Below are positions 17,117 to 26,206 of a stretch of DNA of 64,000 bases, piece by piece. The stretch is from positions 1 to 64,000 of the forward strand of contig JAGHZR010000024.1 in assembly GCA_017745295.1 (NCBI GenBank), read 5' to 3'. Numbering within the stretch: position 1 is the stretch's first letter; every line of letters begins with the position of its first letter. A program made the position numbers and the translations under genes. This stretch comes from Novosphingobium sp. GTDB lineage: Bacteria; Pseudomonadota; Alphaproteobacteria; Sphingomonadales; Sphingomonadaceae. Under the pieces are notes generated by a model. That model made no database searches, had not been told where the DNA came from, and saw nothing but the letters and a program-made list of their open reading frames with translations.

Positions 17117-17156
17117 TCAGTTCCGGCGTGGGAGGGCCCCGCCGTACCTTGCAAGA

Positions 17157-20087
17157 TCAGAACTTCACGTTGACACCTGCCGAGATCGTCCGGCCGACAC
17201 GGGTCTGGAACAGCGTGTCCTGCCGCTGGCTGTCGGTGTAGAGGCTGTTCTGCTCGTCGGTGAGGTTAGTACCCTCGACGATCAGCTTCACATTGTCGGT
17301 CAGGTTGTACGAGGCCGAGGCATCGACGAAGGTGGTCGCGTGGTTACCCACCAGATCGCTGCCGGGCGAGGCCGGAATGCCGCGAATGAACGGACCGCGA
17401 TAGTTGATCGTGCCGCGGATCGAGAACTTGTCGTTCTCCCAGTAGAGCGTTCCCGAAGCCGTGTCCTTCGACAGTCCCACCAGATCGTCCTTCACGGTAA
17501 CGGTGCAGGCGCCGTTCGCGCTGGAGAGGCAGTAATTGATCTTCGACATGACGTGGGTGTAGTTCGCCAGCACGCCGAAGTGGCTTATGAAGCCGGACGT
17601 GAAGTTGAACGGGATCTGCGCGTTGAGTTCGATGCCCTTGAGCGGGCCGCCCGGCGTATTGGTGGGCGTGGCGATGTTGAACAGTTCGTCCGGCGTGGTG
17701 TTGCTGCCGGTCAGCAGTTCGTTGGGCAAGCCCAGCGTGTTGAACGGCACCAGCGCGTTCACGCTCTGCACGTACGTCTTGATGTCCTTGTAGAAGAACG
17801 CGGCAGAAAGCAGCGAGCCGGGGCGGAAGTACCACTCCACCGCCGCGTCGAAGGTATTGGCGCGGATCGGTTCGAGCAGCGGATTGCCCAGCGAGCCCGA
17901 ACGGGTGACGGCATTGATCGCCACCGTCGGCACCAGCTGGGTCAGCGCCGGGCGTGACAGGACCTTGGCCGCCGAAAGACGCAGCAGCAGGTTCTGCACC
18001 GGCTCGATCACGATGTTCGCCGAAGGCAGCCAGTCGTCATAACTGCGCGCGACGGCGCGATACTGCCCGGTAAGGCCGGTGGGCGAGGTCGGATCGGACA
18101 AGTTGATGAAGCCCGAGGAGCGCTGCCAGGTGTGGATATAGCGAACGCCCACGTCGCCGCGCAGGCCGAAGCCCACCGCATCGGAGAAGTCGAACGTGCC
18201 CATCACGAAGGCGCTGCTCTGCTGCTCCTTCACGCCGGGGTTGGTCTCGCCGCAGCCGGTGCAGGTGCGCGCGTCGAAAAGGTTGTAGGTATCGGCCAGC
18301 TTCTGCCAGTCGAGCGTCGCCCAACTCGCCGGAGCGCCCTTGCCCCAGAGGCTGTCCACGCCGGTGATCTGCCTGGTCAGGCTGGCCAGCGAGGTTCCCG
18401 CAGGCAGCGCCTGAACCAGGGTATCGGCGGTGTAGTATGTCGTGAAGCGCTGCTGGAATTCGCTCGATCGGAACTGGCCGCCGAAGTGCAGCTTGAAGGC
18501 GTCGGAGAACTCGTAATGCGCGTTGAACTCGCCGAGCATGCCCTTGGTGGTATTGCTGGCGGGCTTGCCCTGAAGGCTGAAACCGCCGGTGACCACGCCC
18601 GCACCGGGCGTCGGGCCGTAGAGGAAGTTGCTCGGATCGGACACGTCGAAGCCGAAGCCCAGTACCGGGGTGCGCCCGCCGCCGGTATAGTCGATCGAGA
18701 AGTTGTCGGTATCCAGCGCATCCATGAAGTACTGCATGCGGACCTTGTCTTTCCACACCGACTCATTGAGGCCGACTTTGGCATCGACGGTCAACCGGTC
18801 GCTGAACCGGTGCATGAAATTGAGATTCGCCTGCTTGAAGGTGGTCGAATACTTGGAGTGCAGGCCTTCCGAGCGCACGTCCACACCGTCGAGCAGCGCA
18901 TACTCCACCGAGCCGAGATCGGAAAGCTGAACGTCCTTCAGCGACATCATCGGATAGCCCTGGTTCGACGCCGAGCGGCCGAACGAGATCGCCTCGATAT
19001 AGTTGTCGTCGCGGGTCACGTTGAAGCGCGAATAGAGCAGGTCCAGCGAGATGTCGGTATCGTCGTCGGGCTTGTATTGCAGGGTCAGCGTGCCGCCGAT
19101 GCGCTCCTGCGTCTGCGCGGAGTTCAGGTAGCGCGGGATGCGCGGGAAGAAGGCGCCGCTGCCGGGGGTGTTCGGCAGGTCGTCGCGGCGGGCGTCATAG
19201 ACGGTCTGGTAGGCCGCCGGGGCGCTGGTGCGCGGATTGCCGGTCGAGCAGTTCGCTGCGCTGGCACCGGTCGTGGCACTGTTCGCCGGGTTCTGCGGGG
19301 TGAAGCCCAGCGGCGAGCAGAACATGCCGTTCTGGTTGGCGGACAGAATATCCACCGCCGAATAGCCGACTTCGCGGGTATGGCGGCGCTGATAGGCCAG
19401 CGAGCCGAGAATGCCGAAGCCGCTGTCCCCGAACTGCTTGGACACGAGCGCCGACGCGCGCGGATCGACTTTCTTGGACAATTCGTTCCACACGCCGCGG
19501 CCCGTGGCGGAGAACACGAAGTCCTTGTTCTGGTCCATCGGCTTGGGCGCGCTGAGGTCCACCGTCGCGCCCAGCGAGCCTTCCTCGACATCGGCGGACG
19601 GCGTCTTGCGCACGGTCAGGGCGGAGAAGATTTCGGTCGGGAAGACGTTGAAGTCGAAGCTGCGACCGTTGTTGCCCGCGCCGTAGATGTCGGAACCGCC
19701 GGTCTGCGCGGCGGCTTCCATGCCGTTGATGCGAACGCGGGTGAAGTCGGCGCCGAGGCCGCGCACCGAGATGTTCTTGCCTTCGCCGCCGTCACCGCGC
19801 TGAAGCGCCACGCCGGGAATGCGCTGCATCGATTCCGCCAGGTTGGAATCGGGGAACTTGCCGAGATCCTCGGCCTTGATGGTGTCGATCGCGGCGGTTT
19901 CGACGCGCTTGTCGGCAAGCGCCGCATTCAGCGAGGCGCGAAAACCGGTGACGATGATCTCGGAAGGACTGGGCGAACTGCTTTCCTGCGCGGACGCGGC
20001 TTGCGGCATTGCAACAAGACATGCGGCGATCAGCGCCGGAACCGAAGCACGGCTGCACATGACGGATTTCGAGAAAGCCCTTCCCAT
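17157..20087 (-). CDS. Large TonB-dependent receptor for plant oligosaccharides
   Basis: 976 aa. The signal peptide MGRAFSKSVMCSRASVPALI... ends near AASA-QE; a TonB-box-like SEIIVTGFRASL follows, then a plug domain with GKFPDSNLAESMQRIPGV and ISVRGLGADFTRVRING, and a long barrel ending GVNVKF. This is the long TonB-receptor type found with polysaccharide loci in sphingomonads, xanthomonads and caulobacters. It probably imports pectic or hemicellulosic oligosaccharides for the surrounding GH and CE enzymes. The ATG at 20087 is preceded by GGGAG with good spacing. It is divergent from the CE12 gene and ends in a strong terminator. Confidence 0.93.
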   Translation of the reverse strand: MGRAFSKSVMCSRASVPALIAACLVAMPQAASAQESSSPSPSEIIVTGFRASLNAALADKRVETAAIDTIKAEDLGKFPDSNLAESMQRIPGVALQRGDGGEGKNISVRGLGADFTRVRINGMEAAAQTGGSDIYGAGNNGRSFDFNVFPTEIFSALTVRKTPSADVEEGSLGATVDLSAPKPMDQNKDFVFSATGRGVWNELSKKVDPRASALVSKQFGDSGFGILGSLAYQRRHTREVGYSAVDILSANQNGMFCSPLGFTPQNPANSATTGASAANCSTGNPRTSAPAAYQTVYDARRDDLPNTPGSGAFFPRIPRYLNSAQTQERIGGTLTLQYKPDDDTDISLDLLYSRFNVTRDDNYIEAISFGRSASNQGYPMMSLKDVQLSDLGSVEYALLDGVDVRSEGLHSKYSTTFKQANLNFMHRFSDRLTVDAKVGLNESVWKDKVRMQYFMDALDTDNFSIDYTGGGRTPVLGFGFDVSDPSNFLYGPTPGAGVVTGGFSLQGKPASNTTKGMLGEFNAHYEFSDAFKLHFGGQFRSSEFQQRFTTYYTADTLVQALPAGTSLASLTRQITGVDSLWGKGAPASWATLDWQKLADTYNLFDARTCTGCGETNPGVKEQQSSAFVMGTFDFSDAVGFGLRGDVGVRYIHTWQRSSGFINLSDPTSPTGLTGQYRAVARSYDDWLPSANIVIEPVQNLLLRLSAAKVLSRPALTQLVPTVAINAVTRSGSLGNPLLEPIRANTFDAAVEWYFRPGSLLSAAFFYKDIKTYVQSVNALVPFNTLGLPNELLTGSNTTPDELFNIATPTNTPGGPLKGIELNAQIPFNFTSGFISHFGVLANYTHVMSKINYCLSSANGACTVTVKDDLVGLSKDTASGTLYWENDKFSIRGTINYRGPFIRGIPASPGSDLVGNHATTFVDASASYNLTDNVKLIVEGTNLTDEQNSLYTDSQRQDTLFQTRVGRTISAGVNVKF

Positions 20088-20294
20088 TTCCTCACTCCCA
20101 ATTTCTGTTCTTTTCGAACATTGCCCACTATGTGGGATTGAGTTCTGCAATATACCGCATTTCCGCTCAGTTCCAGTCAAAATCGCTTCGAATCCGTCCT
20201 CACTCGAAATTTCCACGAAGCTAGCACCGACCGTTCTCCTTAGACCGGCAGGCGGTGATTGACTCTGATAGCCTCCAATATATGCTGGAATAAA

Positions 20295-20305
20295 CCGTTA
20301 TATGG
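20295..20305 (-). promoter_or_regulatory. Partial operator-like core (site B) in the receptor/CE12 divergent promoter
   Basis: Read on the minus strand this is CCATATAACGG, differing at one base from the core CCATATAATGG of site C at 21634-21658. The flanks do not match, so it is a weak candidate for the same regulator. An imperfect palindrome with TCCA/TGGA ends also lies at 20274-20289. Confidence 0.25.
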
Positions 20306-20357
20306 GACATGCCGAAGCGATAATTCCGGCAAACGTCCCCAGAGAGGATGATCCGAA

Positions 20358-21575
20358 ATGTCCCTGAGTTCGGCACTCGCCTTGGCCCTCGCCGCGAGCG
20401 CTCCGGTCGCGCCGCCTGCGATCGATATCGATCTGGCCGGCAAGCTGCCCGAGGAAGTGCCAAACTACCGGTCCGGCGGCAGCGGCATCGAAAAGCGCGA
20501 TGCCTCGGGCGACTTTCTCTATTCGATCGCCTTGCCGGAAGGCATCTATCGCGTGACGCTGACGCTGGGCGACAGGCACGCCGCAGGTCGAACCACCGTC
20601 AAGGCCGAGAGCCGCCGCCTGTTCCTGCGCGATGTCGCCACCCGGCGCGGACAGACGGTGAAACGCAGCTTCCTCGTCGACGTGCGCGATGCCCGCCTGC
20701 CCGCCCAGCCAGCCAATGCGCCGCGGTTCGGCGGCACCGTGCTGCTAGACGAGCGCGATCTCGCCAGCTTCAGTTGGGACGACAAGCTGACTCTGGAATT
20801 CCTCGGCCAACCGCGCGTCTCTGCCATTCATATCGAGCCTGCGACTGCCCCGCGTCTGTTTCTTGCAGGCGATTCGACCGTAGCGGACCAGTACAGCGAA
20901 CCGTTCGCCAGTTGGGGCCAGATGCTTCCCGCCATGCTGGATGACCGCGTCGTCGTCGCCAACCACGCCAAGTCGGGCGCGACGATGAAGTCCTTCATCG
21001 CCCAACTCCGCTTCTCCAAGCTGCTGACCCAGGTGCGCGCTGGCGACTGGCTGTTCATCCAGTTCGGTCATAACGACCAGAAGGCCGAATGGCCGATGAC
21101 CTATCTCGATCCCGAGCTGACGTATCCCGCCTACTTGCGCAGCACCATCGCCGAAGCGCGTCGGCGCGGGGTTCATCCCGTGCTGGTGACTTCGCCCGAG
21201 CGCCGCAACTTTGACGCGAGCGGAAAGATCAAGGATACGCTCGGCCCCTATGCCGAAGCCATGCGCAAGGTCGCTGCCGAAGAGAACGTGCCGCTCATCG
21301 ACCTCAACCGCGACAGTATCGCGATCATGCAGGCCCTGGGACCGGACATTTCCCCGCATGCCTTTGCCGAGAACGGCAAAGACCGGACCCATAACGACAA
21401 CTACGGTGCCTGGCTCTTCGCCGCCGCCATCGCCCGTCAGGTGGCAGAGAAGATTCCCGAACTCGCGCCTTACGTCACGGTCCGCGACTTCGAACCCGCC
21501 CATCCGCCTCTGCCCAAGACCCTGCCGATCGCACCAAGCCTGCCGCTTGAGGAAAACAAACCGGAAGGAAGCTAA
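20358..21575 (+). CDS. Rhamnogalacturonan acetylesterase-like SGNH hydrolase (CE12 type)
   Basis: 405 aa. An Ala-rich signal peptide (1-about 20) leads to an N-terminal beta domain (about 25-165) and then an SGNH hydrolase: LFLAGDSTVADQ (Ser173), SGATMKSF, FGHND (Asn239) and, late, THNDNYGAW with the probable catalytic His. The GDST block and block order fit CE12 rhamnogalacturonan acetylesterases, which remove acetyl groups from galacturonate residues of the RG-I backbone in the periplasm. It opens the rightward gene run, 99 bases before rhaM, opposite the TonB receptor. Confidence 0.87.
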   Translation: MSLSSALALALAASAPVAPPAIDIDLAGKLPEEVPNYRSGGSGIEKRDASGDFLYSIALPEGIYRVTLTLGDRHAAGRTTVKAESRRLFLRDVATRRGQTVKRSFLVDVRDARLPAQPANAPRFGGTVLLDERDLASFSWDDKLTLEFLGQPRVSAIHIEPATAPRLFLAGDSTVADQYSEPFASWGQMLPAMLDDRVVVANHAKSGATMKSFIAQLRFSKLLTQVRAGDWLFIQFGHNDQKAEWPMTYLDPELTYPAYLRSTIAEARRRGVHPVLVTSPERRNFDASGKIKDTLGPYAEAMRKVAAEENVPLIDLNRDSIAIMQALGPDISPHAFAENGKDRTHNDNYGAWLFAAAIARQVAEKIPELAPYVTVRDFEPAHPPLPKTLPIAPSLPLEENKPEGS

Positions 21576-21633
21576 GGACGAATGGCGCCAGAATCCCGAT
21601 TGACGGAAGCGAGAGGACGGTTTACCAAATATA

Positions 21634-21658
21634 GGTATTGATATCCATATAATGGAAC
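21634..21658. promoter_or_regulatory. Operator-like site C upstream of rhaM
   Basis: This 25-base site is the partner of 15989-16013 (19 of 25 identical). It contains the perfect palindrome TCCAT-ATA-ATGGA and ends 16 bases before the rhaM start, a position where a bound repressor would block transcription of the rhaM-GH35-GH105-GH115 genes. Confidence 0.5.
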
Positions 21659-21674
21659 TAATGGGAGAGCCGGC

Positions 21675-22007
21675 GTGCCGGATATTGGAACGGGATCCAT
21701 CCACGCCTTCAGGATGCAGTTGAAGGCCGGCACGGTCGAGGAATACCGCCGTCGGCACGACACGATCTGGCCGGAACTCTCCGCCCTGCTCACCGAAGCG
21801 GGCATCCGCGACTACTCGATTTTTCTGGACGAGCAGAGCCTCTCGCTCTTCGCCGTCCTGCGCGTGACGCCGGACAACACCCGCGAGACCCTGCCCGCTC
21901 ACCCGGTGATGCGCCGCTGGTGGGACTACATGGCGCCGCTCATGGAAGTGGAGCCGGGCAACCGGCCGGTCGAATGGCCGCTCCCTCTGCTGTTCCACAT
22001 GGATTGA
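21675..22007 (+). CDS. rhaM: L-rhamnose mutarotase
   Basis: 110 aa from a GTG with GGGAG upstream. It carries the conserved features of the small dimeric alpha/beta-barrel RhaM family: RHDTIWPEL with the catalytic His, GIRDYSIFLD, and MRRWWDYMAPLM near the end; the usual length is 104-115 aa. It interconverts alpha and beta anomers of L-rhamnose in the cytoplasm. It is joined to the GH35 gene by a 4-base gap, a clear sign that the locus handles a rhamnose-containing glycan. No rhamnose isomerase or dehydrogenase gene is in the window, so rhamnose catabolism must be completed elsewhere. Confidence 0.93.
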   Translation: MPDIGTGSIHAFRMQLKAGTVEEYRRRHDTIWPELSALLTEAGIRDYSIFLDEQSLSLFAVLRVTPDNTRETLPAHPVMRRWWDYMAPLMEVEPGNRPVEWPLPLLFHMD

Positions 22008-22011
22008 GCCG

Positions 22012-25000
22012 ATGAAACGCACGTTCCTGACGGCCCTGTTGCTTTCCGCCATTCCGCTGCCCGCTCTGGCACAGGATGCGAGGCCGACTGCCGATCTTTC
22101 CGCCCCGGTCCAGGCTTTCGGCCGCGTCTCGTTCGATGCGCGTTCGCTGATGATCGACGGCAAGCGGCAAGTGATCTGGTCGGGCGAGTTCCACCCGTTC
22201 CGCCTCCCCAGCCCCGACCTCTGGCGCGACGTGTTGCAGAAGATGAAGGCCAGCGGGTTCAACACCGTCGCGCTCTATTTCGACTGGGGCTACCATTCGC
22301 CCAAACAGGGTGTCTACGATTTCAGCGGCATCCGCGACCTCGACCGCCTGCTGACGATGGCAGAGGAAGAGGGCCTCTGGGTCATGACCCGCGCCGGGCC
22401 TTACGTGAACGCGGAACTGTCTCGCGGGGGCTTTCCCGGATGGCTGGTCAACCAGAAGGCCCGCGCCCGCACCGACGATCCCGAATATATGGCGGCCGTC
22501 GACGAATGGCTGACGCAGATCAACGCGATCATTGCCCGCCACCAGATCAACGGCGACGGTAAAGGCCATAAGGGATCGGTGATCCTTCACCAGATCGAGA
22601 ACGAACTGGCGCTGACCACGCCCGCGCAGCGCCGCTACATGGACCACCTCTACGCCAAGGCGCGCGCCGACGGCATTACCGTGCCGATCTTCCACAACGA
22701 TCAGGGCCGCAACGGCTACTGGGTGCCGGAAAGCTCGTCCGTCGAGAAAGTCGTCCACGGCCCCAACGACATGTATGCGTTCGACGGTTACCCCGGCGGC
22801 ACCTGCACCGTGGAAGGCAAGCCGACGCGCGGCGTGGCCGCACCGGACTGGGGCTTCTACGGCCCCGGCGGCGCGAAAGGCGGTGCCTCCGCGTCGCCGA
22901 AGACCCCCGGATTCCTTGCCGAATTCGGCGGCGGCTGGTTCGATTACTGGGGATCCAACGGCGGCTACGAGTGCAACGCGGTCCAGCGCGGCAAGCGGTT
23001 CCAGCGGGTGTTCTACGGCACCAACCTGGCCAATGGCATCGGCATCCAGAGCTTTTACATGACCTACGGCGGCACCAGCTGGGGCTGGCTGCCCGCCCCG
23101 GTGGTGTTCACCAGCTACGACTATGGCGCTGCCATTTCCGAAGCGCGGAACTTGCGCGAAAAGGCGCTGGAGATGAAGCAGCTCGGCGGATTGATCGCCT
23201 CCGTGCCGGACCTTGCGGGCATGATCCCGGCGGGCGCGCCCGAGGTCACTTCGCCCAATATTCAGGTCTACCACAACAAGAGTCCGGAAACCGACGCGCG
23301 CTTCCTGCTGGTGGCGCACAAGCCTTCCAACGGCCAGACCGACGACAGCTTCACCGTCACCGCTGCGTTGCCGGATGGGCGCTACACTTTTCCGATGCGG
23401 CTCAACGGCTTTGATGCCAAATGGCTGGTCGCCGGGGCAAACCTTGGCGGGCAAAAGTTGGTCTATTCGACTTCCGAACTGCAATCGGCATCGAAGGCCG
23501 GAAACGCCGATCTGCTACTGCTCTACGGCCGAGCCGGGGAGCCGGGCGAGACCGTCCTGCGCTATGCCTCGGCCCCGCAAGTCACGGTTCTGGAAGGCAC
23601 GGCAGAAACCGCCTTCGACGCCGCTAAAGGCGACCTGAAAGTCACCTACACCCACACAGGCCGCACCGTGCTGCGCCTGACCGACGGCGGACGCGGCGAC
23701 CTGATCCTGATCCTTGCCGACGAGGCCGAAGGCACCCGCTACACCCGCGTCGACACCGCGAACGGTTCCGTTCTGGTGCGCGGTCCGCAACTGGTTCGTC
23801 ACGCTTCGCCCAAGTCCGGTACGCTGGCTCTGACCGGCGATACCGGCGAGGCAGGCGGTCTCGAAGTCTGGGCGCCCGGCGCCATTCGCGCGCTGACATG
23901 GAACGGCGCGCGTGTCCCTGCCAAGGCATCCGCCGTCGGCAGCCTCGCCTCCACAGCGCCTCTGCCCGGCCCTGGCGCGGTCGTGCTTCCCGCCCTCACC
24001 GGCTGGCGCATGGCCAAGGGGTCGCCGGAAGCCGATTCGAAGTTCGACGACAGCACATGGCAGGCCGTGGGCGGCAATCGCCCCAATGCCACGATCACCC
24101 AGCGCCCGGACGGCCAGCCGAACATGGCCATGGACGCCTATGGCTTCCACGAGGGCGACGTCTGGTATCGCGGCCGTTTCGAAGGCAATGCCGGGGCCAA
24201 GACCGTCTCGCTGTTCTACGGCGCCGGCGGCTCGGGGCTGGTGCAGGCCTGGCTGGACGGCAAGTTCATCGGTCAGGCCGAGACGCCGAGCGGCCTCCCC
24301 CGCCCGATCACTACCGGGACCGTCACGCTGGACCTGCCGCCCGAGGCACAGGTGGGCGGAAGCCATGTCCTTTCGGTCATGGTCCGCAACAACGGCCATA
24401 ACTGGGACCTCGATTCCGACGACTTCCACAAGGAAGCGCGCGGGCTGATCTCCGCATCGATCTCGCAGCCCGGCGGGCGCAGCTTCGCCGTGCCGATCGC
24501 GTGGAAGATCCAGGGCCAGCGCGGTGGCGAAGACATTGCCGACCCCGTGCGCGGTCCCGCCAACAGTGGCGGTCTCCATGGCGAGCGGATGGGCTGGCAC
24601 CTGCCGCTGTTCGACGACAGCCGGTGGTCTGCCGCGCCAGTGCCCGCCGCCAGTGCGGAGCCGGGCACGACATGGTATCGTACCCGGTTCGATCTGGCCG
24701 TGCCCAAAGGGCAGGACGCCACCATCGCGTTGGCCTTCGGCGATACCGAGACCCCGCGCTCGGCCGCGAAGTACCGCGTGCTGATCTTCGTCAACGGCTG
24801 GAACATGGGCCAGTTCATCGCCCATATCGGCCCGCAGCGCGTGTTCCCGATCCCCGAGGGCATCCTGAACCACCACGGCACCAACCACGTCGCGCTGGCC
24901 GTAACCAGTGACGGCGCCCCCGGCGATGCGCTGGAGGCGGTGAAGCTCGTCACCCTGCACAATGTCAGGGGCGGCGTTCCCGTGAAGACGGTGCCCGCCC

Positions 25001-25026
25001 CGCAGACCCCGGCAGAGCTCAAATGA
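22012..25026 (+). CDS. Beta-galactosidase, GH35
   Basis: 1004 aa. The signal peptide (MKRTFLTALLLSAIPLPALA-QD) is followed by a GH35 TIM barrel (about 40-370) with WSGEFHPFR, the acid/base Glu196 in HQIENEL, and the nucleophile Glu304 in FLAEFGGGW. Long C-terminal beta domains follow (about 400-990), two resembling galactose-binding jelly rolls (VWYRGRFEG and TWYRTRFDL). It removes terminal beta-galactose, fitting galactan or arabinogalactan side chains. The ATG lies 4 bases after the rhaM stop. Confidence 0.93.
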   Translation: MKRTFLTALLLSAIPLPALAQDARPTADLSAPVQAFGRVSFDARSLMIDGKRQVIWSGEFHPFRLPSPDLWRDVLQKMKASGFNTVALYFDWGYHSPKQGVYDFSGIRDLDRLLTMAEEEGLWVMTRAGPYVNAELSRGGFPGWLVNQKARARTDDPEYMAAVDEWLTQINAIIARHQINGDGKGHKGSVILHQIENELALTTPAQRRYMDHLYAKARADGITVPIFHNDQGRNGYWVPESSSVEKVVHGPNDMYAFDGYPGGTCTVEGKPTRGVAAPDWGFYGPGGAKGGASASPKTPGFLAEFGGGWFDYWGSNGGYECNAVQRGKRFQRVFYGTNLANGIGIQSFYMTYGGTSWGWLPAPVVFTSYDYGAAISEARNLREKALEMKQLGGLIASVPDLAGMIPAGAPEVTSPNIQVYHNKSPETDARFLLVAHKPSNGQTDDSFTVTAALPDGRYTFPMRLNGFDAKWLVAGANLGGQKLVYSTSELQSASKAGNADLLLLYGRAGEPGETVLRYASAPQVTVLEGTAETAFDAAKGDLKVTYTHTGRTVLRLTDGGRGDLILILADEAEGTRYTRVDTANGSVLVRGPQLVRHASPKSGTLALTGDTGEAGGLEVWAPGAIRALTWNGARVPAKASAVGSLASTAPLPGPGAVVLPALTGWRMAKGSPEADSKFDDSTWQAVGGNRPNATITQRPDGQPNMAMDAYGFHEGDVWYRGRFEGNAGAKTVSLFYGAGGSGLVQAWLDGKFIGQAETPSGLPRPITTGTVTLDLPPEAQVGGSHVLSVMVRNNGHNWDLDSDDFHKEARGLISASISQPGGRSFAVPIAWKIQGQRGGEDIADPVRGPANSGGLHGERMGWHLPLFDDSRWSAAPVPAASAEPGTTWYRTRFDLAVPKGQDATIALAFGDTETPRSAAKYRVLIFVNGWNMGQFIAHIGPQRVFPIPEGILNHHGTNHVALAVTSDGAPGDALEAVKLVTLHNVRGGVPVKTVPAPQTPAELK

Positions 25027-25088
25027 GCCGCCGCCCCCTCATTCGGCGCCCGACCAGCGCCTTCAGAACCATGACCAGGAGACCTTAA

Positions 25089-26204
25089 TTGGCCGCGCTA
25101 ACGCACGATATTCCGCGCGTGGAAGTCACCGACGCCATCGGCAAGCTGATGCACAACCTCGTCCATATCAAGGACGAGACCGGCGAGTTCCTGCTGCACC
25201 TCGAAGACGGCCGGGTGATCGACACCAAGGGCTGGGCCGGCTGGGAATGGACCCACGGCGTCGGCCTGTTCGGCATGTGGCGCTATTTCGAGCAGACCGG
25301 CGACGAGACCGCGCTGAACATCATCCGCCAGTGGTTCGAGGACCGCTTCGCGGAAGGGACCCCCACCAAGAACATCAACACGGTGGCGCCCTTCATCACC
25401 CTCGCCTACCTCTACGAACTGGACGGAGATCCCAGCTACATCCCCTATCTCGACACCTGGGCCGAATGGCTGATGACGCCGGACGGCCTGCCCAAGACCG
25501 AGGAAGGCGGCTTCCAGCATATCGTCTACAACGACGAGAATCCGGGCGAACTCTGGGACGACACGCTGATGATGAGCGTGCTGCCGCTCGCCAAGATCGG
25601 CCTGCTGCTGGACCGCCCGCAGTACATCGAGGAAGCCAAGCGCCAGTTCCTCGTCCACATCAAGTATCTGGCCGACCGCAAGACCGGCCTGTGGTTCCAC
25701 GGCTGGGACTTCACCGGTCGCCACAACTTTGCCCAGGCGCTGTGGGCGCGCGGCAATTGCTGGGTGACGATCGCCATCCCCGAGATCATCGAACTGCTCG
25801 ATCTCGAACCCGGCGATGCCTTCCGCTCGTTCCTGATCGACACGCTGGCAGCGCAGGTCCGCACGTTGGCCGCCACGCAGGATGCCGAAACCGGCCTGTG
25901 GCACACCCTGATCGACGATCCGACGAGCTATCTGGAGGCCTCGGCCACGGCGGGCTTTGCCTATGGCATCCTCAAGGCCGTCCGCAAGGGCTACCTCCCG
26001 CGCGAATACGAGGCCGTGGGCATCCGGGCGGTGCGCGGCGTGCTCGCCAATATCGACGATGCGGGCGAGCTTCAGCAGGTCAGCTTCGGCACCGCGATGG
26101 GCGATACGCTGCAGTTCTACAAGGACATTGCGCTCACCTCGATGCCTTACGGACAGAGCCTCGCCATCTGCGCGCTGGCCGAGTTCCTGCGGACCTATAT
26201 CTGA
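25089..26204 (+). CDS. Unsaturated rhamnogalacturonyl hydrolase, GH105
   Basis: 371 aa, an (alpha/alpha)6-barrel protein without a signal peptide. Landmarks are WEWTHGVGLFGMW, the catalytic Asp region GELWDDTLMM (Asp157/158), WARGNCWVT and a late SYLEASATAGFAYG. GH105 enzymes hydrate and split off the unsaturated uronic acid left by rhamnogalacturonan lyases, giving rhamnose-containing products for RhaM. The start is a TTG at 25089 with AGGAG about 7 bases upstream; no better start fits. The predicted cytoplasmic location implies the disaccharide is imported first, probably by the GPH symporter downstream. Confidence 0.92.
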   Translation: MAALTHDIPRVEVTDAIGKLMHNLVHIKDETGEFLLHLEDGRVIDTKGWAGWEWTHGVGLFGMWRYFEQTGDETALNIIRQWFEDRFAEGTPTKNINTVAPFITLAYLYELDGDPSYIPYLDTWAEWLMTPDGLPKTEEGGFQHIVYNDENPGELWDDTLMMSVLPLAKIGLLLDRPQYIEEAKRQFLVHIKYLADRKTGLWFHGWDFTGRHNFAQALWARGNCWVTIAIPEIIELLDLEPGDAFRSFLIDTLAAQVRTLAATQDAETGLWHTLIDDPTSYLEASATAGFAYGILKAVRKGYLPREYEAVGIRAVRGVLANIDDAGELQQVSFGTAMGDTLQFYKDIALTSMPYGQSLAICALAEFLRTYI

Positions 26205-26206
26205 CG

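Noticed and set aside
18132..20141. 669-residue plus-strand frame opposite the second TonB receptor
   Set aside because: Antisense shadow of a clear receptor gene, no recognisable domain.
25247..26206. N-terminal extension of the GH115 reading frame back through the GH105 gene
   Set aside because: The frame is open by chance; the ATG at 26207, 2 bases after the GH105 stop, gives a signal peptide and the normal GH115 start.
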